The position numbers were made by a program, and so were the translations under genes. The notes under the pieces were generated by a model. The model saw only the letters and a list, made by a program, of their open reading frames with translations, was not told the DNA's origin and made no database searches. 64,000 nucleotides of DNA from an uncultured Kordiimonas sp. (GTDB lineage: Bacteria > Pseudomonadota > Alphaproteobacteria > Sphingomonadales > Kordiimonadaceae): positions 434,001 to 498,000 of the forward strand of contig CANNEK010000001.1 of NCBI GenBank assembly GCA_947503625.1. Reading direction: 5' to 3'. Positions within the stretch are counted from its first letter, which is position 1, and each line of letters opens with the position of its first letter. Shown piece by piece: positions 1 through 8,807 of the stretch.

Positions 1-498
1 CGCCATTTTCAATTCGCTCTGCATGCGATCCTGAAAATCTGTCAGGCTTCTGATTAAAAACCTGTTTTCAAGATGCATACAAACACGTGCGAGCAATTCC
101 GGGTGGTTGATGGGTTTCGAAACAAAGTCTGTTGCCCCTACTGCGAAGACCTCAACTCGTTCCTCAGCAGTTTCAGAAGCGGACTGCACCAAAATCGGCA
201 GCCGCGATGTCGTCGGGTCAGCTCTCAATTGCCGGCACACGTCGTAACCTGAAAGCCTTGGCATATTGATGTCAAGAATGATCAGGTCAGGTATAGATGC
301 CGCAATTTGCTTGAGAGCATCATCACCATCTTCCGCATACGTAACATTCGCAAAGCCGCCACGATGCAAACACATACCGATCATTTTGCGCATGATAGGC
401 ATGTCGTCGACCACGAGGATATGAGCGCTGCTCACACCCTCGGGCAAAGCCTCATTACGACCCGGAACCGGGATTGAATCCTGAGCAGTCTCGGTCAT
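1..498 (-). CDS. response regulator, partial (probable receiver-phosphatase fusion)
   Basis: A CheY-like receiver domain begins at ATG 498 and runs off the left edge, so only about 166 residues are visible. Seen: the acidic pair D31/D32, the phosphoacceptor D76 in LIILDINMP, S107 and the conserved lysine K128 in FVSKPI. After the receiver comes a charged linker ending QSELKMA. This resembles the linker before SpoIIE/PP2C phosphatase domains of RsbU/HsbR-like proteins, though that domain is outside the window. The STAS protein gene just upstream on the same strand supports a partner-switching role: the regulator would dephosphorylate the STAS antagonist. Receiver call is firm; phosphatase output is inference. 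Confidence 0.85.
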   Translation of the reverse strand, partial: MTETAQDSIPVPGRNEALPEGVSSAHILVVDDMPIMRKMIGMCLHRGGFANVTYAEDGDDALKQIAASIPDLIILDINMPRLSGYDVCRQLRADPTTSRLPILVQSASETAEERVEVFAVGATDFVSKPINHPELLARVCMHLENRFLIRSLTDFQDRMQSELKMA

Positions 499-532
499 CC
501 AAGGCCCCTAAACCTGCATATAAACTTAACTA

Positions 533-832
533 TTAACCTGCCAACAGATCAGAAAGCTTAGTTAGCTTCAACATACTGGCCACGTGCCCTTGCGCACCTG
601 TGACACTGAGCTTCCAGCCCGCGGTGTCAGCTTGTTCTTTAGCGATCAAAAACATACCCAGCCCCGCAGAGTCCACCATTCCCACATCCGTGAGGTCAAA
701 CGTACATGCCTCCACGTTGCCTTCTGCCAACTCCTTCAGTATCTGGCGAAAACTGACGTTTTCCGAAAATGTGATATCACCGCTAAAAACGACTTTCGCA
801 TCACCATTATTCTTGTCAATCCGGTATTCCAT
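533..832 (-). CDS. STAS-domain anti-sigma factor antagonist
   Basis: 99-residue single STAS domain, the usual length for SpoIIAA/RsbV-type antagonists. The DSAG motif at 54-57 carries the expected phosphoserine (S55), followed by the amphipathic helix GLGMFLIAKEQA. The start at 832 has a good AGAAGGA ribosome site six bases upstream. It is co-directional with, and 34 bases ahead of, the response regulator gene, so the two probably form one transcript. Known role of the family: the unphosphorylated antagonist captures an anti-sigma kinase and frees a sigma factor or other target. The kinase is not in the window. Confidence 0.88.
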   Translation of the reverse strand: MEYRIDKNNGDAKVVFSGDITFSENVSFRQILKELAEGNVEACTFDLTDVGMVDSAGLGMFLIAKEQADTAGWKLSVTGAQGHVASMLKLTKLSDLLAG

Positions 833-1035
833 GGTAGTTCCTTCTTATTCCTGAGAGGGCGTGCTGTCCCCAAGCAAACTTCGTCCAGCTGCAGGCCTAC
901 ACACGGCAACTGCTTGCGTTCCGACAACACTAGGGTGAAAATGTTAAGCTAGATTTAACAACTCCCCCTTGAGTTGCGGTGAGTGAGATATTGCGCGATT
1001 TTAGAGCCAAAAACAATCGATAGTTGCAATGAATA

Positions 1036-2229
1036 TCATTGCGCGTCAGCTTGGAATTGATGCATTAACCTCTGGAAAACAATCAACAAAACAAGAATGG
1101 TTGTCATTCCTGTCCAAAACGGCAAACCAACATGCACATCAAAAAGTAAACCGGCCATTAAAGGACCCAAAGAACGTCCCAGGGCCTGCATTGATTGTGC
1201 GACCCCAAGCACGGCTCCTTTTTCGTGAACATCCGCTTCGTGCGACGCCAGGGAAAGGCTGGATGCGCTGAAGAAAGCGGTGCCCACGCTGGTAAAGGTG
1301 AGGGCCGCATATAAGACTGCCTGATCTGGCACAAAGCCAAGCAAAGCCAAACCTGCCGCCATAAAACACAGGCCGGCCCGGGCCAGTTTCGTTTCACCGA
1401 ACCGTCGGGCCAAGGGCCCAACAAGACCGCCTTGCACCAGCACCAAGACACATCCGACAAAAATAAACACATTCCGCATCTCTTGCGGCCCCCAACTAAA
1501 GTGTACGAAGACATACTTCGGAATTATGGGTTCCATAAGGGCGACGCAAGACGTGAAAACTAGAATAAGGAAACACAGTTTCAACAACGAAGGATGTCGG
1601 GCAATTTTGTAAAAAGCCGCCAATCGATTTTGCTTCACGGCCTTATCCATTTGGGGTCCACCCAATGCTCTGGCATTCTCTTTGTGTGTTTCTTTAAAAA
1701 AGAAAAAAACCAGAAGGGCTCCCGTAAAACACGCAAGGGAAGAGCCAATTGTCGGCCCGACAATCGTCGCAGTTTCAGCAGTTTCTCCCGCCATGGAGCC
1801 CCCGACAGCCGTGCCAATAACAAATGACAATCCGATTGCAGCACCAATAACCCCCATACCTCTGGTACGATTTTTCGCTGATGTCATGTCTGCAACCGAC
1901 GCAAACACAACAGCCAGCGCACCAGCACATCCTCCAGCAAAAGCCATGGTCACAAACAGCGCATACAAGCTCCCACTTGACATTGCCATGCCAAGGTAGG
2001 CGCTCCCGCCAAGAAAAAGTGCTGAATACAGAGTTTTTTTTCGCCCCACCCGATCAGATAACCGACCCCACTGAGGCCCTAAAAGAAACTGCGCCAGGCT
2101 ATAAACCGCGAGAACAGGTGTCGACATCGCTGTTGAAACGCCCATGTTTGCCAATACGAACATAATTCCCGGCAGTAACATTGCGAAACTGCCCATGATC
2201 ACAATGACCGCTATAAACAGTATCGGCAT
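1036..2229 (-). CDS. MFS transporter, TetA/Bcr-like drug:H+ antiporter
   Basis: About 397 residues with some 12 hydrophobic segments. The MFS signature GRLSDRVGRKK sits in the loop between segments 2 and 3, typical of the TetA/multidrug efflux branch. I prefer ATG 2229 (MPILFIAV) to an in-frame start 20 residues upstream, because transmembrane helix 1 begins at once after 2229. It lies downstream of the TPR lipoprotein gene on the same strand, about 150 bases away. Function is probably export of a small hydrophobic compound across the inner membrane; the substrate is unknown. Confidence 0.85.
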   Translation of the reverse strand: MPILFIAVIVIMGSFAMLLPGIMFVLANMGVSTAMSTPVLAVYSLAQFLLGPQWGRLSDRVGRKKTLYSALFLGGSAYLGMAMSSGSLYALFVTMAFAGGCAGALAVVFASVADMTSAKNRTRGMGVIGAAIGLSFVIGTAVGGSMAGETAETATIVGPTIGSSLACFTGALLVFFFFKETHKENARALGGPQMDKAVKQNRLAAFYKIARHPSLLKLCFLILVFTSCVALMEPIIPKYVFVHFSWGPQEMRNVFIFVGCVLVLVQGGLVGPLARRFGETKLARAGLCFMAAGLALLGFVPDQAVLYAALTFTSVGTAFFSASSLSLASHEADVHEKGAVLGVAQSMQALGRSLGPLMAGLLFDVHVGLPFWTGMTTILVLLIVFQRLMHQFQADAQ

Positions 2230-2380
2230 AGGCCTCCAGTCTGGTTGAAGCACAGGAGAAACGTGACTACAAAAGGCAAGCCTAGCCAACAGGCGCCGGA
2301 CAAGCGATGATTTGCCTCAACGTCTCACGTTATCAGGCCAGCTTTCCGGGGCACGGTATAACACACCTGGAAGCCAGTAT

Positions 2381-4855
2381 TCATTCGCTTTCAGCGCGCG
2401 CCTCAACCAGTTTTTCCATCAGTTTTTTCTCAAGCGCCTGGAATGTCGAGCGTTGCCCTGCGTTTTCCAGATCATTTATGGCTTTGCGCAATATATCTGT
2501 ATCTCCAGATTCAGACGCATCAATATCCACAATAGTAGACGCATAGGCGGTGGCGTCGCCGCCCTCAAGGCCAAGTTCGCCAGCCAGCCACAAACCAAAC
2601 AGCTGATTTCGTTTGGTACGTATTCTCTGTTGTTCCGCTTCTTGCGCTTCCTGTTCCGGAGAACGGACAGGCGTATTCTCAATCGCTTCGAGTGCTGCCG
2701 CCTGTTCGGCCACCCTCTGCTTGCGGTTGTCTTCCGCCAGTCTTTCAAGCTCGGCGAGCAACTCAGACTGATCGTCCTCTGCTTCCAGTACGTCCCGAGA
2801 TTGCTCCAAAATAGCTTCCTGTCTTTTTCTTTCCTCCTCGCGCGCCTTCTCGGCGTCTGCAACCCTCTTGGCGCGAGCAGCCTCCTGGGCTTCGTCTTCT
2901 TCACTTTGGGCTTTTTGCCATTCCTGAATTAAGGGCTCAATATAGGCGATGAAATCCTGATCATATTGACCAAGTCTCTTCGCGTTCTCCGCCAAGGTAA
3001 CTGCACGTGAATAGAAACCAAGTGCCGCAGTGGCTTCAGCCTGGTCCGCCACAACAATGGGAAAATTCGGCATCGCATCTGCTGCCCGGTCAAGATATGG
3101 CAATGCTGCCTCGGGCTCGCCGGTCTCCAGAAGAGACCGCCCCAGCATGGCTTGTACCTGAGGGTCCTCAGTCGAAAGCTTTGCCAGCACTTCGAGGTCG
3201 CTTCTGGCGTTCCCGTACTCTTCTTTCTGAATGTAAGCGAAGGCACGGTTTTTCAGCGCCGATTGATACTCCGGTACCCGCTCAATTGCCCGGCTGTATG
3301 CCTTAATCGCTTCGTCATATTTGCGCTGCCGGTGCAGTATCGCGCCTTGAAGATTGGCTGCTACAGTGCTCTCTGGGTCTATCACCATCAATTGATTGAG
3401 TGCGGTAGACGCCTGATCAAGGTCGCCGGAGGCCAAAAACATATTTGCCTTGTTAGTAAGGCTTTCGGCATCTTCATTGTCGTCCGCATACATAGCATCT
3501 AAAAGAGCTGTCGCTCCATCAAGATCATCATTCAGAAATCGCGCGAATGACGCACGCGTCATCAACTGCCTGATAGTCTCAGGGTCTGTATTTTCGTCTT
3601 GACGGGCAAGTGTTAGGGCTCGCTCAATATACTTGCGCGCAGAACCCAAATCTCCCCTTCCTGCTGCCGCCGATGTGGCATGAACCAGAGCCGTTACGTT
3701 GGTTCCTTCTTCGATAAGTGGCGATAATATCTGCAATGCCTCGGCGGACTGCCCCCGGCGTGCCATGGAGTCTGCCAATGCCAAACGGGTTGAAGGGTCG
3801 TTCGGGAAGAAAAAAAGCGCTCTGCGCAAATAGGGAATAGCCGTAGAGTATTTTTCCAATTCATAGGTGGTCAGCCCATAAACCTGAGCAGCTCTGGGAT
3901 ACTCGCGAGTGAAATCGCCGGTCCTGATCAGCAAGTCTTCCGCTTCATCAAGTTTCCCCTCTCCTACAAGAAGAAGGGCGGAATAATAGTTCGCCATTGG
4001 GTTGTTTGGTGTTGAAGTATAGATGGCATCAAGCTGCTGGCGCGCCAGCTCGAACGAATCCTGCGAAAGATGAATACCGGCGAGTTCAAGCCGGGAAAGG
4101 ACATCTGCCGGGTTCGCCGCCACGGTTTTCTCAAAAAACGCAAGCGCTTCATCAATCTGTCCACTATAGCGCGCGACCATACCCTGAGCGTAACTAATCA
4201 TCGGATCGTCTTGTTCACGTAGAACAGCTTCGGCAACGTTCGCACGAGCATTCTCTATGTCGCCTGCTTGCAAATAGAACAACGCCAGTGCCGTATATCC
4301 GATAAAATTCTCGGGATCATTATCAATCGCTGCCTTGTAGAAGGCCTCGGCGCTTTCAGGCTTGCCCAAAGACTGGGAAATATCGCCGCGCAATACAAGC
4401 CCATTGAACTCGTCTTCTTCTGGCAGCCTTAACCCACGCAATGCTTCGCTCGCGTCTTTGTGTCTGCCCTGCATAACCAATGACTGCGCAAACATGAGCG
4501 CTGTTGTTTCCTCTCCCAAGCCACGGTCACGCAACTTGTAGATTGTCTCTTCCGCAGCAATGCCTGCGCCAAATTTGATGTAGATTTTGGCCAGCAACAG
4601 CATATGCTGGTTGCTCGCGGTTCCTTCGTCACGATAGAACTGCAAAGCATCCAGCGCTTTCTGGTCTTCGCCGTCATCAACAAACTTTTGCAGGTCCTCA
4701 ACGGAATAAGAGCCGAATAGCTCGCGTTTCTTTGCTAGCTCCTCATCTTCGCCGCACGCGATCAATAGAAAAGGCAGCAATGCCGCAAAAAACAGTCGTG
4801 CGACTTTAAATTGGCTGAACATTGGAATTGGTCGGGTCATTGGCTCTTGGTCCAT
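2381..4855 (-). CDS. TPR-repeat lipoprotein with C-terminal DUF1476 domain
   Basis: 824 residues. An N-terminal hydrophobic segment ends in the lipobox LIAC (C34), so the protein is a predicted lipoprotein. Residues about 45-620 are tandem TPR repeats, similar in style to PrsT-type TPR lipoproteins linked to PEP-CTERM/exopolysaccharide systems. About 640-740 is a highly charged K/E/Q/A-rich probable coiled coil. Residues 746-824 match the stand-alone DUF1476 protein at 8254-8577: RTKRNQLFGLWLAGELG against RARRNRLFGEWLAGEMG, then a shared spaced pattern to the end. DUF1476 is the zeta inhibitor family of the F1-ATPase, normally cytoplasmic, so its presence on an exported lipoprotein is odd. 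Three in-frame ATGs (4855, 4840, 4822) lack a clear ribosome site; the start is uncertain. Confidence 0.85.
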   Translation of the reverse strand: MDQEPMTRPIPMFSQFKVARLFFAALLPFLLIACGEDEELAKKRELFGSYSVEDLQKFVDDGEDQKALDALQFYRDEGTASNQHMLLLAKIYIKFGAGIAAEETIYKLRDRGLGEETTALMFAQSLVMQGRHKDASEALRGLRLPEEDEFNGLVLRGDISQSLGKPESAEAFYKAAIDNDPENFIGYTALALFYLQAGDIENARANVAEAVLREQDDPMISYAQGMVARYSGQIDEALAFFEKTVAANPADVLSRLELAGIHLSQDSFELARQQLDAIYTSTPNNPMANYYSALLLVGEGKLDEAEDLLIRTGDFTREYPRAAQVYGLTTYELEKYSTAIPYLRRALFFFPNDPSTRLALADSMARRGQSAEALQILSPLIEEGTNVTALVHATSAAAGRGDLGSARKYIERALTLARQDENTDPETIRQLMTRASFARFLNDDLDGATALLDAMYADDNEDAESLTNKANMFLASGDLDQASTALNQLMVIDPESTVAANLQGAILHRQRKYDEAIKAYSRAIERVPEYQSALKNRAFAYIQKEEYGNARSDLEVLAKLSTEDPQVQAMLGRSLLETGEPEAALPYLDRAADAMPNFPIVVADQAEATAALGFYSRAVTLAENAKRLGQYDQDFIAYIEPLIQEWQKAQSEEDEAQEAARAKRVADAEKAREEERKRQEAILEQSRDVLEAEDDQSELLAELERLAEDNRKQRVAEQAAALEAIENTPVRSPEQEAQEAEQQRIRTKRNQLFGLWLAGELGLEGGDATAYASTIVDIDASESGDTDILRKAINDLENAGQRSTFQALEKKLMEKLVEARAESE

Positions 4856-4940
4856 CAGTAATGATAATTATGCTCGGCCACCCATTCACCGCGCAACTAA
4901 TCATAATATAAAGTCGGTGTCTCTGCCTTTATGCCAGAGC

Positions 4941-4991
4941 TGATACAAGTTTTGTTGATTATTGATACAAATTGCACTATTATTATCAACA
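4941..4991. promoter_or_regulatory. putative operator upstream of PEP-CTERM gene
   Basis: In the 217-base divergent gap between the TPR lipoprotein and PEP-CTERM genes, TGATACAA occurs twice as a direct repeat (4941 and 4963, 22 bases apart). An imperfect inverted repeat TGTTGATTAT / ATTATCAACA (4953-4962 and 4982-4991, 9 of 10 pairs) overlaps it. Spacing of two helical turns suggests a protein binding site. No regulator is identified. Confidence 0.3.
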
Positions 4992-5072
4992 GTAATTAAA
5001 GATTGGGTTGTCGGGCGGTCAGCAGACACAGTGAAGTGTCGTGGCTGCCTTTCTATTTGGATTGGAAAGTAA

Positions 5073-5798
5073 GTGATTCCAGTTGGAACAGTTTTCAGGT
5101 CTCTGACCCTTGGGTTGTCTTTGATTGGCTTGAGTAGTGTCATGACCACATCTGCAAGCGCTACATTTTACTGGGATGTTACTGCCGACGCAGGAAGTTT
5201 TGCTCCCGTTGTTCTCGGCGATGATATTTCTCTGGATGCGTGTAGCTCCCGCCTGCACGTCGCAAACAACCCTAGCGGCGCAGGAACATCTGTTTGTAAT
5301 CTCGTTAACGTCTCGTTGTTTAGCGTAAACTGGTTTGCGAAAAATATCACCACTGGTGCATTTTCCTGGCTGACAGGTGGCTTGGGCAGCAACCAGAATC
5401 CAAACCTTTACAGCCTTCCTAACGGAACCGCGGCAGCCAACAGCCAGACCACAACTGCGACAGGCTCCGGTACTTTTTTTGATAGCGTTGGAACATATGC
5501 GATCGGGGTCTATGTAGCGAGCACAACGACATACACCAATTTCACAGAATCCATCAGCAACGGCGGCGCACCATTCAATTATACAGCCAGTTTTGGTGGC
5601 GACTTCACTTCATCGCTTTCAAGCGCATTCAACTCAAATGGATATTTGAACAATGCAGCTGCCTGGAGTTCAAACTTCACCATCAGCGAGCCCGTGACCG
5701 TGCCAGAACCGGAAGCTGTTTTCCTATTGCTGTCGGGCTTTGGAATGATTGCCATGCGCGAACGACGCAGGCGCAGGAAGTCTATGCTTCAAGCTTAG
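5073..5798 (+). CDS. PEP-CTERM sorting domain protein
   Basis: 241 residues: N-terminal Sec signal peptide (cleavage likely after TTSASA), a Ser/Thr/Asn/Gly-rich beta-type body of unknown fold, then the sorting signal at 210-236: the VPEP motif, a hydrophobic stretch LLLSGFGMIA and a basic tail RERRRRRK. Such proteins are processed by an exosortase and released or anchored at the outer surface. The start is GTG 5073: an in-frame TAA sits immediately upstream and GGAAAG is five bases before it. It diverges from the TPR lipoprotein. No exosortase is in the window, so the processing enzyme must be elsewhere. Confidence 0.85.
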   Translation: MIPVGTVFRSLTLGLSLIGLSSVMTTSASATFYWDVTADAGSFAPVVLGDDISLDACSSRLHVANNPSGAGTSVCNLVNVSLFSVNWFAKNITTGAFSWLTGGLGSNQNPNLYSLPNGTAAANSQTTTATGSGTFFDSVGTYAIGVYVASTTTYTNFTESISNGGAPFNYTASFGGDFTSSLSSAFNSNGYLNNAAAWSSNFTISEPVTVPEPEAVFLLLSGFGMIAMRERRRRRKSMLQA

Positions 5799-5804
5799 AT
5801 AATG

Positions 5805-5826
5805 GGGGCCTTCTGGCCCCTTTTTT
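5805..5826 (+). terminator. intrinsic terminator of PEP-CTERM gene
   Basis: GGGGCC-TTCT-GGCCCC followed by six T, directly after the stop codon. The convergent molybdoenzyme gene ends 25 bases further on. Confidence 0.9.
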
Positions 5827-5850
5827 ATGTTCTAACTGATCGTAATTTCT

Positions 5851-8097
5851 TCACACTAACTGATCTGCGATTGGTAATTTGCGGATCCTCTTCCCGGTCA
5901 ATTGAAAGATAGAGTCAGTTAATGCTGCTGCGAATGGTGGCACAGAAATTTCTCCTGTTCCGAAGACTTCGTCACTGCCCTGAATGATATGAGTATCAAC
6001 CGAAGGCGGCGCATCAGCGATAAGCATCATCTGATAGCTGTCGAAGTTGGTTTTAACAGCCCTACCCTGCTCAAATACCGCTTCCTGATAGAGGGTTGCG
6101 GAAAGCGCATCATTAATGCCGCCTTCGATTTGCGCTTTTGCCCCGTTCGGGTTCAAACACAAGCCGCAATCTAATGCTGCCGTGACTTTATGCACCACAG
6201 GGCGCCCACCTTTCATGCTTGTTTCTACGACAAGCGCACAGTAACTTCCGAATGTGAAATACCCCGCAATACCACGAGCGCGTCCCGCCGGTGCGGGCGA
6301 AAACCAGCCAGCCTCATCAGCCGCTTTTTGAAGGCAGTTTGCCAGCCTTTCCGGGCTCCAGGTAGGGCCACCCCAATGGTCATAGGGCAATTCTTCATGG
6401 CCGCGCAAAAGGCCTAATCGAAACGCCAGCGGATCTGTCCCTGCAGCTTCCGCAAGTTCATTCACAAAACTTTCGGTAATAAACCCTTGCTGCGACGGCA
6501 TGGGCGCGCGCCAGGGTCCTTGCATGATGCTCCATTCCTCTGAGTGAAAGTCGAGTTCGAAGTTTTCAACCAGATTACGAGGAAAATTTCCTTCCCACAC
6601 TGTTTCCAAATAGAGTTGGTCAGCGGGAGGCCTGCCACCATCTGTTGTCGTCGCATGGGCGCTGGTATGGTGCCAACCAACTATTTTGCCTTGCGCGTCA
6701 AGGCCTGCGCGCAAACGCTGGCATGAGGTCACTCGATATCCATCAACGGAAAGATCACTCTCCCGGCTCCAAACCAGTTTGACAGGTCTACCTACCTTTT
6801 TGGATATTTCATAGGCTTCCACCACATAGTCAGACCATAATCGCCTGCCAAAACTGCCGCCGGTGCGCGTAAGTTCGCAATGAATGGCATCCATATCGAG
6901 ACCCGAGCGGCGGGCAATGTGTGACAAGGTTGTTCCTGTGTTATGCCCGGGTTCGATTATTACAACTTCATCCAGTTTTGCATGAACAATACAGTTCATT
7001 GGCTCCATTGTGCCATGTGCGATGGAAGGCAGCACATATTTGACATCCAGGATTTTATGCGCGCCAGAAATAGCATCGGCGCCTTGCCCGTCTTTTAAAA
7101 CAGGCGCACCCTTCTCTGAAACCAGTTCATCTAAACGCAGATGAAGCGCTTTGGTGCTGTCGGTATTATCGTCGACCCAATCGACCTTCAGAGCCTTCAA
7201 GCCCCGTTGCGCGGCCCAATATGTCTCGGCGACCACCGCAATCGCTACTTTCTGATAGTGATTGTCGGTTGGTTCTTCAAGGCGCACAATGTTTGTCACA
7301 CCGGAAACATTCATTGCAGCATCTGCTTCGATTGATCCAATCGTCGCTGTGCGCGTAGGCGCATGCAAGATAGACGCATGGAGCATATCAGGCATCTCGG
7401 CGTCAATCCCGAATACAGCATCTCCGGTTACAACCTCGGTAACCCCTTTACTTTTTTGATCCGAGCCAATCAGGTCAAAATTCTCGACATCCTTAAGAGC
7501 CACTTCAGCGAGATTGTCCAACTCGGGAAACGGCATGGTTGCAGCCAGCGTCGCAAAGTCAGAAAAAGGGAACCGCTCACCACTGCCTGAAACCTGAATA
7601 TGGGAGGCCGATGTAGATAACCGGGACATGGACAGGCCCAGCTGCTCGGCTGCCGCCCTTAAAAGGAGGTCGCGTGTCAACGCTGCAACCTGCCGGATCG
7701 GACGCCAGGTGCGTCTAGTAGTGAAACTGCCTCCCCCGCCCTGCGGCCCGAACGCCCAACTGGACTGGCCTTCAGCGTTCTTTCTGAGTGTAACGGGCAA
7801 TTGTCGCACACTTATTGTTTCGAAGTCTGCCCCCACTTCTTCCGCCACCAACATTGCCGCTGTCGTATGCATGCCAGTACCGATTTCTGGCGACGGGCAA
7901 CCAACAATGATGCTGTTGTCCGGCTGAATGGTGATAAACGGGCCGACTTCGCCCCTGAAGTTCAGCAGGAGTTTTGTGTCTGCACTTTGCGCCGCTTTGG
8001 CAGCAAGGGTGCCGTTTGCCACAACAAAAGCACCTCCACCCAATAAAACCCTGATAAAATTGCGGCGATCAATACCCGTAATCCTGTCGTCTTCCAC
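5851..8097 (-). CDS. xanthine dehydrogenase-family molybdopterin subunit (IorB-like)
   Basis: 748 residues. A twin-arginine signal (DRRNFIRV, then a hydrophobic stretch ending LAAKAA) predicts Tat export of a folded, cofactor-loaded protein. The body matches the large subunit of isoquinoline 1-oxidoreductase / periplasmic aldehyde oxidase, with a glycine-rich GPQGGGGSF stretch, the TGGSFGRR motif and, near the C-terminus, GTGEISVPP holding the expected catalytic glutamate. The start is GTG 8097 with AAGGG upstream. Members normally work with a small 2Fe-2S subunit (IorA) and often a cytochrome c. Neither is adjacent, so the electron acceptor is unknown. Substrate is probably an N-heterocycle or aldehyde (inference). 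Confidence 0.85.
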   Translation of the reverse strand: MEDDRITGIDRRNFIRVLLGGGAFVVANGTLAAKAAQSADTKLLLNFRGEVGPFITIQPDNSIIVGCPSPEIGTGMHTTAAMLVAEEVGADFETISVRQLPVTLRKNAEGQSSWAFGPQGGGGSFTTRRTWRPIRQVAALTRDLLLRAAAEQLGLSMSRLSTSASHIQVSGSGERFPFSDFATLAATMPFPELDNLAEVALKDVENFDLIGSDQKSKGVTEVVTGDAVFGIDAEMPDMLHASILHAPTRTATIGSIEADAAMNVSGVTNIVRLEEPTDNHYQKVAIAVVAETYWAAQRGLKALKVDWVDDNTDSTKALHLRLDELVSEKGAPVLKDGQGADAISGAHKILDVKYVLPSIAHGTMEPMNCIVHAKLDEVVIIEPGHNTGTTLSHIARRSGLDMDAIHCELTRTGGSFGRRLWSDYVVEAYEISKKVGRPVKLVWSRESDLSVDGYRVTSCQRLRAGLDAQGKIVGWHHTSAHATTTDGGRPPADQLYLETVWEGNFPRNLVENFELDFHSEEWSIMQGPWRAPMPSQQGFITESFVNELAEAAGTDPLAFRLGLLRGHEELPYDHWGGPTWSPERLANCLQKAADEAGWFSPAPAGRARGIAGYFTFGSYCALVVETSMKGGRPVVHKVTAALDCGLCLNPNGAKAQIEGGINDALSATLYQEAVFEQGRAVKTNFDSYQMMLIADAPPSVDTHIIQGSDEVFGTGEISVPPFAAALTDSIFQLTGKRIRKLPIADQLV

Positions 8098-8206
8098 TAT
8101 TCCAGCCCTTCCCTTATCCGCTATAATGTAACATTATGGGATATTGAAGCTGGCGGAAAGACCGCTAGGCGGGAAAACCGAACGATTCGACGCAAAATGC
8201 AGGTAC

Positions 8207-8228
8207 AAAAAAGGGGCCTTACGACCCC
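8207..8228 (-). terminator. intrinsic terminator of DUF1476 gene
   Basis: Read on the minus strand: GGGGTC-GTAA-GGCCCC followed by six T. It lies 25 bases past the DUF1476 stop codon. Confidence 0.9.
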
Positions 8229-8253
8229 AATTTACTCGTGAAATTTCTTGCTT

Positions 8254-8577
8254 CTAAGACTCAGCCATCACCTGACTTTTGGCTTCATCCATAAAAGACT
8301 GCAGTTTCTTCGCAATATCTTCATCACTCATGCTCTTGGCACTTTTTTCGAGATCGGCTTTAACCTTGCGAATTACGTCATCATCGCCCTCTTCCTCAAG
8401 GTCTGCGGCAACAACGGAACCAGCATAGTCTTTTACTTCGTCGCCGCTCATGCCCATCTCTCCGGCAAGCCATTCACCAAACAGTCGGTTACGACGCGCC
8501 CGCGCCCGAAACATGAGATCCGCATCATGGGCAAATTTGTCTTCGAATGCTTTCTCGCGGCTGTCAAAAGTGGTCAT
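8254..8577 (-). CDS. DUF1476 protein (F1-ATPase zeta inhibitor family)
   Basis: 107 residues, the family's usual length, found almost only in alphaproteobacteria. The N-terminal part (FEDKFAHD..., ARRNRLFGEWLAGEMG) matches the zeta subunit, which in Paracoccus blocks ATP hydrolysis by the F1 sector through its N-terminal segment. Position next to purC is a conserved alphaproteobacterial arrangement. It has its own terminator and diverges from purC across a 230-base gap that must hold both promoters. A second copy of this domain forms the C-terminus of the TPR lipoprotein 4 kb away. Confidence 0.9.
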   Translation of the reverse strand: MTTFDSREKAFEDKFAHDADLMFRARARRNRLFGEWLAGEMGMSGDEVKDYAGSVVAADLEEEGDDDVIRKVKADLEKSAKSMSDEDIAKKLQSFMDEAKSQVMAES

Positions 8578-8807
8578 GAGAAAAAGGTCCTTTTGTCCGA
8601 TTCTTTTTTGGAAATAGGTAAAACGAGTATCGTTTTCAACCCGTGCCCGGTGTTTCTAGGCTTCATTTCATAGCAATTTCAACAGTAAATGCGAAATATT
8701 ACAAATTCCTTTCCACAAACATTGTCGCGGGCTGTCTCTTCGGCTATGGTCCGGCCAAATTTTGATACCTCCTTCAGCGCACTCAGGCCAACAAGGGAAA
8801 CACAACT

